Under the pieces are notes generated by a model. The model was given only the letters and a program-made list of their open reading frames with translations, searched no databases and was not told where the DNA came from. Shown in pieces: positions 17,542 through 26,100 of a stretch of DNA of 64,000 nt. The DNA is from CAYWNA01 sp964459305. Lineage in GTDB: Bacteria; Planctomycetota; Planctomycetia; Pirellulales; Pirellulaceae. Position 1 is the first letter of the stretch; each line of letters starts with the position of its first letter. Position numbers and translations under genes: made by a program. The stretch spans positions 62,001 through 126,000 of the forward strand of contig CAYWNA010000001.1 in the NCBI GenBank assembly GCA_964459305.1, read 5' to 3'.

Positions 17542-19905
17542 TCAGGCAGCTTTGATCCTGGCCGTGTTGGCCAGAACGGTCAGCGAACTAGCTGCCATTG
17601 CCGCGGCGGCAACTAGGGGGTGGAGCGCGCCTGCCGTTGCCAGCCCTAGGGCCACTGTGTTGTATCCAAAGGCCCAAACAAGATTCTGTTTCAGGATCTG
17701 GTTGGCTCGGCGAGAGACGTGAAAGAGAGCGGGCAGGCGTTCGAGCCCTACGCCCAGAAGCGTGACCTCGGCGACTGCCTGCGAAATGAGCGAGGCGGAT
17801 CCTACGGCGATCCCGATGTCGCTGGCCGCGAGGGCCGAAGCATCATTGATACCGTCGCCGACCATGACCGTCGGCTGTCCCATCTCGCGGATGTAGCCCG
17901 CCTTTTCGTCCGGTGTGAGTTCGGCTGCCACGGTGGCAATCCCAAGGCTGGCGGCCATGCTCTCGGTCACTTGCACACGATCGCCGGAGAGGAGTGTCGT
18001 GGCGAAACCTATTTCGTGGAGCTTGCCGATCACGTCTCGACTATCTCGCCGCGGCGGATCCGTGAAACTGAAGCCTCCGCAAACCTCTCCATCACAGCCC
18101 CAGAAGGCGACCGAGCCTGCCAGTGGCGTGGCGTCGGCCGGGAAGGCCCAGCCGTCGGACTCAAACCACGCCTTTCTGCCAACGCGGATTCGTCTTCCTT
18201 GAAGACGGCCTTCCACTCCACTTCCTGAGATCTCTTGAATGTCTTCCGCTGGCATCAGCTGGAGACCGGCTTTGCTCGCCTCCTGAAGAAGCGCTGCGAC
18301 GATTGGGTGATGGGCAGTACGTTCGACGGATGCTGCCCACTGGATTGCGATCGAGCGTCCGTGTCCGCTCCAGCCAGCAACCTCGTCGAGCCGGAAGTTC
18401 CCTTCGGTCACCGTGCCAGTCTTGTCGAAACAGACGTGGCGGATCTGGCGCAATCGTTCAAGGACCGAGAAGTCGGAAAGGACGATTCCCCGCTGACTGA
18501 GAAGCGAGAAGGCGCGGAGAATCACCACGGGGGTCGCCAGACCCAACGCACAAGGGCAGGCAACGACCAGCACGGCGATCAGACGCAACAAGCCATGCGA
18601 AAATCCGATCCTGCTCCACCCAAGGGCCAACCCCGTCAGCGCCAGCACGATGACAACCGGAAAGAAGGCGGCTGCAATCCGGTTGGCAAGCCGCGACCAG
18701 CGATGCGGCTGCAGCAGGCTCTCATGCACGCGATCGAGGACTTGCACGAGCGTCGATTCCTCCGCGTTCGCCGTCGATTCGATCTCAAGGGTTCCGTCGA
18801 TGACGGTGCTTCCGGCAAAGACTTGGATTCCCGTCTCCTTGTGGACAGGGCGGGACTCGCCTGTGAGACACGCCTCCGAGATCCATCCTTCGCCGTGCAC
18901 GAGCCTGCCATCCAGCGGGATCGTCTCGTCCTTCTCCGCGCGGATGCGATCCCCCACGTCGAAGGTTGATAGGGGGCGGAAGCGGCCGTCGGGTCCTCTG
19001 GCTTTGGAGGGAAGCAACGCCGCCATGTTTCGGAGGATGGCCGTGGAGTTGCGCTTGTATCGGGCCTTTACAATCCGGCCAAACAGGGCCAAGGTGATAA
19101 TCACCGCGGCCGAGTCAAAGTAGTAGTGATGGGACCCCAAAGCGATATTGGCCGTGCTTGCCGTGAAGGCCGTCACACTGCCGAGAGCCAAGAGACTCTC
19201 CATCACGGGAACTCCCCGCCGTATGCCCGTCCACCCTCTGAGGAGAATGGACCGGCCGCAATAGAAAAGGACCGGCGCGCACAGTCCGAGAAGCAACCAG
19301 GGAATCGCCCAGCGGCTCGTTGCGTCGAGTTCTTCAAAGAGCCCGACGTAGGAGACGAAGCTGAGCATCATGAGGTTCCCTGTCAGGAACAGTGCCACCC
19401 CGAACTCGATGAGAAGACGACTGGAATTGTCCCTGTCGGTTTCTTCCGTCAGCTTGTATCCGAACTTTGCTAGTTCGCGGCCCACGGCAGCCGGCTCGGT
19501 GTGTACCGGATCATAGGTGAACCGAATGACATCCGTGAGAAAGTCAACCTGAACGGATTTCACACCATCGTGACGACTCGCCAGATGGTGGACCAACCAG
19601 GCGCACGAAGGGCACATCATGTCGTCGATTCGCGCTTGATACTGCCGGTAGCGAGCGCTGTCTTCCTGTGCTGGGCCATCTGCAGCCGAAGACGTTTCCT
19701 GCGCAGGTGGGCGAAGCCACCCAGACTTCTGGGCCTCTTGGAAGATGGGATGATCCCGGAATTCCGATTCGCCGAGCGTGGGCGCTACGACCGAGAGAAC
19801 ATTCCATACGTGGTAGCAGCCGGAACAGCAGAACGTGTGACCGCTTCGGACCAGGGGGCGGCTTCCAGCCGGAAGGGAGCAGAGATGGCATTTTTCTTCG
19901 GGCAT
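17542..19905 (-). CDS. ccoI: Copper-transporting P1B-type ATPase for cbb3 oxidase assembly (CcoI/FixI)
   Basis: A 787-residue heavy-metal P-type ATPase. The N-terminus has a short Cys-rich zinc-finger-like stretch (CHLC ... CCSGC), then an HMA domain with MCPSCAW. Membrane helices follow, including the ion-binding VACPCALGLATPV, then the phosphorylation motif FDKTGTVTEG and VMVGDGINDASALAASDIG. CcoI proteins move copper across the membrane for the CuB centre of cbb3 oxidase. Here the gene closes the cbb3 operon. It is 20 bases downstream of the SafE-like gene. Confidence 0.93.
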   Translation of the reverse strand: MPEEKCHLCSLPAGSRPLVRSGHTFCCSGCYHVWNVLSVVAPTLGESEFRDHPIFQEAQKSGWLRPPAQETSSAADGPAQEDSARYRQYQARIDDMMCPSCAWLVHHLASRHDGVKSVQVDFLTDVIRFTYDPVHTEPAAVGRELAKFGYKLTEETDRDNSSRLLIEFGVALFLTGNLMMLSFVSYVGLFEELDATSRWAIPWLLLGLCAPVLFYCGRSILLRGWTGIRRGVPVMESLLALGSVTAFTASTANIALGSHHYYFDSAAVIITLALFGRIVKARYKRNSTAILRNMAALLPSKARGPDGRFRPLSTFDVGDRIRAEKDETIPLDGRLVHGEGWISEACLTGESRPVHKETGIQVFAGSTVIDGTLEIESTANAEESTLVQVLDRVHESLLQPHRWSRLANRIAAAFFPVVIVLALTGLALGWSRIGFSHGLLRLIAVLVVACPCALGLATPVVILRAFSLLSQRGIVLSDFSVLERLRQIRHVCFDKTGTVTEGNFRLDEVAGWSGHGRSIAIQWAASVERTAHHPIVAALLQEASKAGLQLMPAEDIQEISGSGVEGRLQGRRIRVGRKAWFESDGWAFPADATPLAGSVAFWGCDGEVCGGFSFTDPPRRDSRDVIGKLHEIGFATTLLSGDRVQVTESMAASLGIATVAAELTPDEKAGYIREMGQPTVMVGDGINDASALAASDIGIAVGSASLISQAVAEVTLLGVGLERLPALFHVSRRANQILKQNLVWAFGYNTVALGLATAGALHPLVAAAAMAASSLTVLANTARIKAA

Positions 19906-19925
19906 GCAGCCCTCCGGACGTCATC

Positions 19926-20636
19926 TCAGCGACAATTGCAGCAGCCGGTTGCCGTGAACATGCCCCAGAGGCTCCATGCCGACGCTCCGCCGAGCAGCAA
20001 AAGAAAGGTGCCGGCCATCCAGCCGTAGCGCTTGCCACGCATGCAACGCGCCGCCTGTGCTACGTACGGGACGCCTATCATGACCGGCCAAGTCCCAAGG
20101 CCGAAGGCCAGCAGAATCAGACCGCCATGGTACCATGCGCCCGTTCCCAAAGCGGCTCCCAGCATTCCGAATGTCGCGGCACAAGGGAGGAACCCAAATA
20201 GGAGGCCGATGACGAAGACCCTGACCGGTGGTGGTATCCGTGGGGTGTCGCGCACGATGAGTTTGGCCAGAAGCCGCGACGGGAAAGCCGTGCCCAGCAA
20301 TCGATCGGGAATGAGCCCCATGAGTGCCAGGGCCGCAAATAGGATAATCGCGCAAGATATTGCCATTACGGCCTTCGGCAGCCACGATTGCTGCAGCGAA
20401 ATCTGGAGACGCTGGCCAACAGCTCCTGCGATCGCGCCCATGAAAAAATACGTGATCACACGACCGGTGTTGTATGCCAGAACTCTCCAGTGGGGCTTGC
20501 CCTTGCCGGTCATGGCGATGACGGAGGCCAAGGCCCCGCACATGCCGAAGCAATGGCCCGACATCGATAGTCCGACTCCCGCGGCGAGGAGTAGGCTGCC
20601 GAACAGAGTGAGTTGATCTACGGACAGTTCGGTCAT
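19926..20636 (-). CDS. SafE/UreH-type membrane protein
   Basis: A 236-residue protein with about six membrane segments and the hallmark GHCFGMCGALASV near the N-terminus. Members of this SafE/UreH-like family sit between ccoG and ccoI in many cbb3 assembly operons and are thought to help metal or heme handling. The C-terminus is ATGCCNCR, which is Cys-rich. The ATG at 20636 overlaps the stop of the polyferredoxin gene in an ATGA arrangement, which fixes the start and implies coupled translation. The longer frame running back to 21137 is the polyferredoxin gene read out of frame. Confidence 0.85.
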   Translation of the reverse strand: MTELSVDQLTLFGSLLLAAGVGLSMSGHCFGMCGALASVIAMTGKGKPHWRVLAYNTGRVITYFFMGAIAGAVGQRLQISLQQSWLPKAVMAISCAIILFAALALMGLIPDRLLGTAFPSRLLAKLIVRDTPRIPPPVRVFVIGLLFGFLPCAATFGMLGAALGTGAWYHGGLILLAFGLGTWPVMIGVPYVAQAARCMRGKRYGWMAGTFLLLLGGASAWSLWGMFTATGCCNCR

Positions 20637-21376
20637 GATGCTGGCGCTTCCATAACACGGGCCGGGCATTCTGGTGACGAGAGACAAAGCACCTCCTGCC
20701 CGACTCCTAGTTCCATTCTGCAACTGCAGATGCAGCGCGTGCAGTTGGTGCAGAGGTACCCAGAGGACTCCTTGCGAACCCGGACACGCATGGGACAAAC
20801 GCCATCGCACATCCGGCAATTTGTACATCCCGGCGTCTGAAACACGACGCGTAAGGTGAAATCGTTGTGCAGGAGGACTTGAAGCATGCCATATGGACAA
20901 AGGCGGCGACAGAACTGTTCTCTGGCTCCGAACAGAATGATCAGCAAGATCGCGAAAACGACCAAGGCGAACAACGTCGCAGCCACGGACGGAACCGAGT
21001 TGAACGGCTCGTTGCCCACGAAGTATCCCAGGGACCATGAGAGCAGAAAGCAGACCGCGCCCGCAACGAGGAAACGAAACGGCCGAGAAGTCTGTGGACG
21101 CAGCCATTCCAGCAACTGATGGTACGGGCATACGCACGAGCAGAAGGTGCGTCCGATCTTGAACGTGAGGTAGACGATCGTTGCACCCGCGGCAAGCAAG
21201 GCGAGGAAAAAGTAGAAGAGGCTCTGAACGCCGAAGGCAGCACCAAAAAGAACCAGGGTAATTTGATCAGGCAGGAAGCGGATTTGACCGACAACCAGCG
21301 CGGTAGCCAGGAGGCCCCACGCAGCGAGCGCTAGGGGACGGCGCCAGGTTTTCGCAAAAGAGAAATAGGGGTGCAT
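20633..21376 (-). CDS. CcoG/NapH-like membrane polyferredoxin
   Basis: A 247-residue membrane protein with about five hydrophobic segments. It has two CxxxCP half motifs (CSCVCPY, CRRLCPYG) and a C-terminal pair of [4Fe-4S] motifs, CTNCRMCDGVCP and CTNCTRCICSC. It is about half the length of a classical CcoG (which has an extra C-terminal periplasmic domain) and is closer to NapH in size. By position between the small membrane protein and the SafE-like gene, it probably serves in cbb3 copper-site assembly or electron supply. Confidence 0.8.
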   Translation of the reverse strand: MHPYFSFAKTWRRPLALAAWGLLATALVVGQIRFLPDQITLVLFGAAFGVQSLFYFFLALLAAGATIVYLTFKIGRTFCSCVCPYHQLLEWLRPQTSRPFRFLVAGAVCFLLSWSLGYFVGNEPFNSVPSVAATLFALVVFAILLIILFGAREQFCRRLCPYGMLQVLLHNDFTLRVVFQTPGCTNCRMCDGVCPMRVRVRKESSGYLCTNCTRCICSCRMELGVGQEVLCLSSPECPARVMEAPAS

Positions 21377-21379
21377 ACG

Positions 21380-21574
21380 TCAATTGCCCGCGTCTCTCCC
21401 GTGGCGCACGGTCGTGGACGGGCCGTCTCGGGATACATTATCGGCATGGAAATAGAGTAAGCCGTACATGACAGACAGAACGGTCAGTCCCACGATCACG
21501 AGTTTCAAACCCCAACCGGGCGAAGCGTTGTTCTCCTCGATTGACGCATGGTCGTGTTCGAATTGTTCGCTCAT
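21380..21574 (-). CDS. Small single-helix membrane protein in cbb3 operon
   Basis: 64 residues with one clear membrane helix (LKLVIVGLTVLSVMYGLLYF) between an acidic N-terminus and a polar tail. It occupies the position of CcoQ or the membrane anchor of CcoP. It lacks CxxCH, so it is not a cytochrome. It may be a CcoH/CcoQ-like assembly or stability subunit; I make no firm family call. It is packed 15 bases after ccoO and 3 bases before the polyferredoxin gene. Confidence 0.7.
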   Translation of the reverse strand: MSEQFEHDHASIEENNASPGWGLKLVIVGLTVLSVMYGLLYFHADNVSRDGPSTTVRHGRDAGN

Positions 21575-21589
21575 CGTACTACCTCGCTT

Positions 21590-22129
21590 CTACTCCTCGT
21601 AATCCCCGCGACCGTTGCGCCAGTCCTGTGCCCGCCCCAGGGTCTGAAGATAGGCGGTAAGTGCCTGTAAATCCGCCTGCTTCAAATAGCGATAGGAGGG
21701 CATCACCGAGCCGGCGGTCATCGCCCGGGGGTCGATCAGGTGGGCGTAGTGCCAGGAGCTGTCGTACTTGCCGCCGACGCGCGAAAGATCCGGCCCCACG
21801 CGTCGAGTGCCCAACTGGTGCGGATCGTCCCGTGCGTATTCTGCCGATTCGGACGGTGGCGCATCCACGCCGCGCCACCCAAATCGTTTCATATCGGGCT
21901 CCAGGTGGCGGATCTGCTGGGTGTGACAACTCGTGCAGGCCTCGTTGACGAAAATCTGCCGTCCCAGTCCTTCGACTTCGGTGAGTTCCCTCATCGACGC
22001 AGGCGCCTCGTTCCAATCGGGAGCGACCAATGGCGGCACCACTACCGTGATCAAGAAGCCCACCGAAAAGAAGGCGACCGCACCGATCAGGAATTTTATG
22101 AGATTCGTTTCGATCTTGAGATGTTTCAT
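21590..22129 (-). CDS. ccoO: cbb3-type cytochrome c oxidase subunit II
   Basis: A 179-residue monoheme cytochrome c with one N-terminal membrane anchor (LIKFLIGAVAFFSVGFLITVVV). The heme motif is CTSCHTQQIRHL and the distal methionine is probably in the SVMPSYRYL segment, both typical of CcoO/FixO. It carries electrons to the CcoN catalytic subunit. It is 4 bases downstream of ccoN in the same operon. It is slightly shorter than classical CcoO (~200 residues). Confidence 0.93.
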   Translation of the reverse strand: MKHLKIETNLIKFLIGAVAFFSVGFLITVVVPPLVAPDWNEAPASMRELTEVEGLGRQIFVNEACTSCHTQQIRHLEPDMKRFGWRGVDAPPSESAEYARDDPHQLGTRRVGPDLSRVGGKYDSSWHYAHLIDPRAMTAGSVMPSYRYLKQADLQALTAYLQTLGRAQDWRNGRGDYEE

Positions 22130-22133
22130 TGTG

Positions 22134-23450
22134 CTAACTCAATATCTTCTGCAGCACCGATCCCGACACGAGACGAATCACCCAGTACGGGCGTACTATC
22201 CCGAGCGTTTCCACCCACGGGATGGACGGGTCCATCCAGCTTAGGCCCTGAAGAAATCCGCCTACCATGAGCGACAGGAAAAATGGAATGATCGCCAACA
22301 GCGTCGTCCAAAAATGCAGATCCCCAAGCCGCTGGGAGAAGAGCGGCCGGCGAAGCATTCGTGGAAGAGCGTAATAGATGCCCGCGACGGCGATGAACGT
22401 GAAAGCCCCCGTCACGGCCATGTGGGCGTGTCCAACAATCCAGTCGGTCTTGCTAACGATCTGGTTGAGCGAACGCGACGAATGCGCCGGTCCCTGGAGA
22501 CAGGTCAGAAGATAGAACGTCGTCCCTCCGAGAAGGAACTTTGCTTCCACACTCGCCAGCGCTTTCCGCATGACCGGTGCATAGGTTCCATAGAAGTTGG
22601 TCACAACGATGGCCACCGGAATGATGAGGCTGAAGCTGAACAGGATGGCCACCGTCTGCAACCAGTGCGATGCGGGACCAAAGAGCATATGGTGGGCGCC
22701 GGTCCAGACATACACGAATGCGATTATCCAAAACCCCAGGATGGAGAGCGTATGGCTGTACAGTGGCGTGTTGACGGATTTGGGGATGAAGTAGTACGCC
22801 GTGGCGATGCCGATCGGAGTGAAAATCAGCCCCACCGCGTTGTGCATGTAGAAATAGGCGATGTTGGCTTGGTTGACTCCGGTCGTGAATCGCGTCGCGA
22901 AATTGCCGCAGATGTATACAACTGCGGTCCAGATGAGCGCACCAAGTACGTACCACAGGGTGACGTACATGTACTTCACACGTCGCGTGGCTATCGTAAA
23001 CACGATGTTCAGCACAAGCAGCACCCAGGCGACGGTGACAATGATATCGAAAGGAACGGGCAACTCGGCGTATTCGATGCCCTTGTTGTATCCCAGCAGC
23101 AGGCTAGTCCCCCCGCCGAGGACGGCCACGTTCAAAAGAACCCACGCGGCGATACCCATCGCCTCCGAGAACAGCCGGTTATTGCACAAACGCGGGACCA
23201 TATAGTACATGAGGCCCATACCCGCCTGAAGCAACCAGCCGAACAGGATGGCGTTCGTATGAAAGACGCGCAGGCGGCCATAGCTGAGGAAGGGAATCTC
23301 GGCCAAAGAAGGCGAGAGCAGTTTCATGCTCACTACGACACCGGCAAGCATACCAATGGGCAGAAAGACCAGCGAGGTGATGATCATCAGGTTCGCGGTC
23401 ACGTCTACCCGGTCAGCCGTTGTCGAGACTGTCGGTGCTTGGTCGGTCAT
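22134..23450 (-). CDS. ccoN: cbb3-type cytochrome c oxidase subunit I
   Basis: A 438-residue catalytic subunit with about 12 membrane helices. It is a high-affinity oxygen-reducing proton-pumping oxidase subunit. Heme and CuB ligands are visible as VFHTNAI, YFYMHNAVG, WTGAHHML and VGHAHMAVTG. The ATG at 23450 overlaps the stop of the tetraheme cytochrome gene (ATGA), which fixes this start. An upstream frame extension of 33 codons is not used. It is followed directly by ccoO. No classical ccoP is present in the operon. Confidence 0.95.
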   Translation of the reverse strand: MTDQAPTVSTTADRVDVTANLMIITSLVFLPIGMLAGVVVSMKLLSPSLAEIPFLSYGRLRVFHTNAILFGWLLQAGMGLMYYMVPRLCNNRLFSEAMGIAAWVLLNVAVLGGGTSLLLGYNKGIEYAELPVPFDIIVTVAWVLLVLNIVFTIATRRVKYMYVTLWYVLGALIWTAVVYICGNFATRFTTGVNQANIAYFYMHNAVGLIFTPIGIATAYYFIPKSVNTPLYSHTLSILGFWIIAFVYVWTGAHHMLFGPASHWLQTVAILFSFSLIIPVAIVVTNFYGTYAPVMRKALASVEAKFLLGGTTFYLLTCLQGPAHSSRSLNQIVSKTDWIVGHAHMAVTGAFTFIAVAGIYYALPRMLRRPLFSQRLGDLHFWTTLLAIIPFFLSLMVGGFLQGLSWMDPSIPWVETLGIVRPYWVIRLVSGSVLQKILS

Positions 23451-24786
23451 CTCTCTTCCTTCGCCCGTTGTTCGAACTCTCGGTTGTTGATCTGCATGAC
23501 GAATTCCGTCACGTCTTTGATTTGCTCCTCCGGCAGCAAGCGTTCCCACGCCGGCATGCCGGTGCCGGGGACTCCCAGGCGGATCGAATTGTAGACACGT
23601 TTGCGCTGCAGCACTCCGCTGCTGTCGTAGTACTTCGGATTGCGAAGATTGCGCGGCAGCATTTCGCCCTGAACATGACCGCCGGGCCCCCGACGCGCCA
23701 AGGCGAGAAGGTCATAGGCGTTCGCTCCTTTGCCCGTACCGAGCCGGCCGTGACAGCCCGCACAGTACACCTCAAAAACCTCGCCGCCGTGCAGGTAGGC
23801 CTGGAATGCCTCCGTCTCGGCGGCAGGTGGCGGCGGCTCCGTTTCCTCGCGAACATACGGCGCGTCCTCGCTCACCTTGGCCAGGTCAGTCTTGATGAAG
23901 CGGGTGATCGCTTCGGCTTCCTCTTGGGACAGGATCTTTTGCCACGGAGGCATGGGCGTTCCGGGCACGCCATTGAGGATCCGATCGGCAAAGCGATCGG
24001 CATAGGCCGCCACGAAACCTCTCTTTTGGAAGTTCTTGGGTTTCGGGTCGAGAATCTCGGCGGTTGGGCCAAGGCCACTACCGGTATTGCCGTGACAGGA
24101 GGCACATAACGTCTCGTATAGATTCTTCGCCCGCTGATCCAGGCTGAGTCCTTCATCGGCGTCGGGCGTGAAGGACAAGCTCATCAGGTATGCGACAATC
24201 GCATCCCGTTCCTCGTCGGGCAGGAAATCGAAAAGCGGCATGACCGAATCCGCCACGTCCCGTTTCGGATTCACGATATGCCTATTGATGTATTCCGCGC
24301 CTCGCATTCGGCCGGCGTAGGTGAGTTCCGGACAGCCCAATCCGCCAGCCAACGTGTCCGGACCAGTTCGCACCGCATGACATCCGGAACAGCCACGCAT
24401 GCTGAAAAACGCCTCTCCACGTGCAATCTCCGAGGCAGACGCGTCGGCGTCGATTTCGTAACGGCCTATCGTGTCCGGCAGCTTCTGATCGACGATACGC
24501 GAGCGACGCTGGCTGGTGAGGAAGATCATCAGGCCGTCTACCTCGTCGTCCGTGAGGTCGAAACGTGGCATGGCGGAATCCGGTTGGTGACCGTCGCTTT
24601 TTGGATCAACGATGGACTCCTTGATCTGATCCGGCGACAGCCTGTCCCCCACGGCCGTAAGCAACGGCCCCACTTTCCCTTCGGACACGCCGTCGATGAT
24701 ATGGCAAGCCCAGCAGGCCTTCTCCTGATAAGAACGTAGAAATCGCGTTTGGCGAAAAAACGATCTCGATTGGTTGTTGAATTCAC
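23447..24786 (-). CDS. Tetraheme c-type cytochrome with an apparent -1 frameshift near the start
   Basis: Once frames are joined this is about 446 residues with four CxxCH heme motifs: CWACH, CSGCH, CASCH and CAGCH, each in a cytochrome c-like domain. In the heme-coding frame there is no ATG, GTG or TTG between the end of cytochrome b and the first heme motif. A GTG lies directly after the cytochrome b TAA (24786) in another frame and encodes VNSTTNRDRFF. A T-TTT-TTC heptamer (24760-24754) would move that frame by -1 into the heme frame. Either a programmed shift or a missing T in a run of six is possible. The stop overlaps ccoN (ATGA). It may pass electrons from the bc-type complex to the oxidase in place of CcoP. 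Confidence 0.75.
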
Positions 24787-25644
24787 TTAGTGACCCCCTA
24801 TGGCTTCCCAGGGCAACTGGAACGCCCAGTTCGGTCCGCGGAAGTAGACACCGATCACAATCAAACCGACATTCAAGAGAACGAACAGGATGAACAGCAC
24901 GTTTTCCATCCAGCGTTCCCGTGCGAACCAGACACCGACACGCGTCTTGCGGCGGTCGACAAAAGGCAGAATCAGAAAGAAGACAAAGGCGAGTCCCGGA
25001 AGGAAGACCCCGCCGATGAAAGCGTTGTATGCCACCAACTCCTGAAGTCCCAGGAAATACCACGGTGCCTTGGCCGGATTGGGAGGGCTCATGGGGTTCG
25101 CAGGCTCCTCCAACGGCGCATCGAAACAGAGCGACAAGACGGAAAGCACGATCGAGCAGAGAACACAAACGATTGCTATGCGAACGATCAACGCCGGCCA
25201 AGAGAAGACCATTGCCTCGGTCGGGGAATCCACCAGCGGCCTGCGTCCCCGCATAACCTCCACCAACTGATAGCTTTTCACCGAGCCCGTCGTGTTGCTA
25301 TCGGAACACTCGTCCGCCGGGACAGCCGTCGGATTCTCGTGTCCCTCGGCAGGACAAGCCAATCCGCCGTCCTTTCGGATTCTCCAGAAGTGGAGAGCCA
25401 CCAGACCTCCGATCATCATCGGGATGCCGACGCAATGAAGAACATAGAACCGCAGTAACGCTTCCTGACCGACCTCGTTATCGCCCAGGAGAAAAGCTCG
25501 CAAGAGGTCCCCGCCGGGCGCGTATTTGGCGATCTCTGTGCCAACTCGCACTCCCCAAAACGCGAGTTGGTCCCATGGCAGCAGGTATCCCGTGTAGCTA
25601 GCAAGAAGCGTCAACAGCAGAAGGACCATTCCGATCATCCACAA
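24787..25644 (-). pseudogene. Cytochrome b (bc/b6f type) lacking helices A and B
   Basis: 285 codons starting at an improbable TTG. The sequence opens within helix C (TLLASYTGYLLPWDQ) and continues through the cd loop, helix D with two histidines 15 residues apart (VLHCVG ... VALHFW), and a fused subunit-IV part with the Qo motif region APWYFLGLQELVAYN and three C-terminal helices. Helices A and B, which hold the other two heme histidines, are missing. No Rieske gene is present either. The frame is the same as that of the upstream ferredoxin gene, separated by a single TGA (25647-25645). A deletion between the two genes is the simplest reading. The tail PNWAFQLPWE is normal. Confidence 0.8.
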
Positions 25645-26100
25645 TCAGAACGTAGACCATGCCACCTCTCTCCCCGTAACCCGATACTTGACTTGAAACG
25701 TCGCGCAGTGCATCACCACGGCGTCGGTGGGGCAGCGCAAGGCGCAGAGTCCACACCGAATGCATGCGGTCTTGTCCAACAGCATGACCGTGCCCCGCCC
25801 AAACGATATTGGCTCCTCCCCAAACTCTTCAAGCAACACCTGCCGAGCCTCGTCGCCCGAGACGTACGTAGCATCCACCATGCGCAGGCAGTCCATGGGG
25901 CAAACGTCCACGCAGCCGTTGCATTGGATGCAGAGGTTGCCGTCGAAGATCGGATTGATGTGACATTCCAGGCAGCGTTTGGCCTGATAGGCAGCTTCTT
26001 CGTCCGAGTGAATCTGTTCGATAATCTCGTTGGACCGCTGTCGCTCGTCCGCCGGCTTCAGACGCGAGCCCTGGCGTTTCAGATTCAGATAGTCCGTCAA
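25645..26100 (-). CDS. Ferredoxin with several [4Fe-4S] cysteine motifs
   Basis: A 151-residue protein with CLECHINP followed by CIQCNGCVDVCP, and CIRCGLCALRCPTDA, enough cysteines for at least two [4Fe-4S] clusters. It resembles the small FeS subunit accompanying GltD-like flavoproteins. Its ATG overlaps the stop of the flavoprotein gene (ATGA). Electron flow from NAD(P)H through FAD and these clusters to the bc complex is inferred from the operon. Anammox planctomycetes are described as having bc complexes with an NAD(P)-oxidoreductase subunit. The final ~15 residues (TGREVAWSTF) run straight into the cytochrome b frame and may be chimeric. Confidence 0.85.
   Translation of the reverse strand: MTDYLNLKRQGSRLKPADERQRSNEIIEQIHSDEEAAYQAKRCLECHINPIFDGNLCIQCNGCVDVCPMDCLRMVDATYVSGDEARQVLLEEFGEEPISFGRGTVMLLDKTACIRCGLCALRCPTDAVVMHCATFQVKYRVTGREVAWSTF

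Noticed and set aside
19926..21137. Long 403-residue open frame on the minus strand
   Set aside because: Its first half reads the polyferredoxin gene out of frame. The ATGA overlap at 20633-20636 marks the real start of the SafE-like gene.
22314..23594. Plus-strand open frame of 426 codons
   Set aside because: Antisense shadow of ccoN. Composition is Arg/Gly-rich with no motif, while ccoN on the other strand has all heme ligands.
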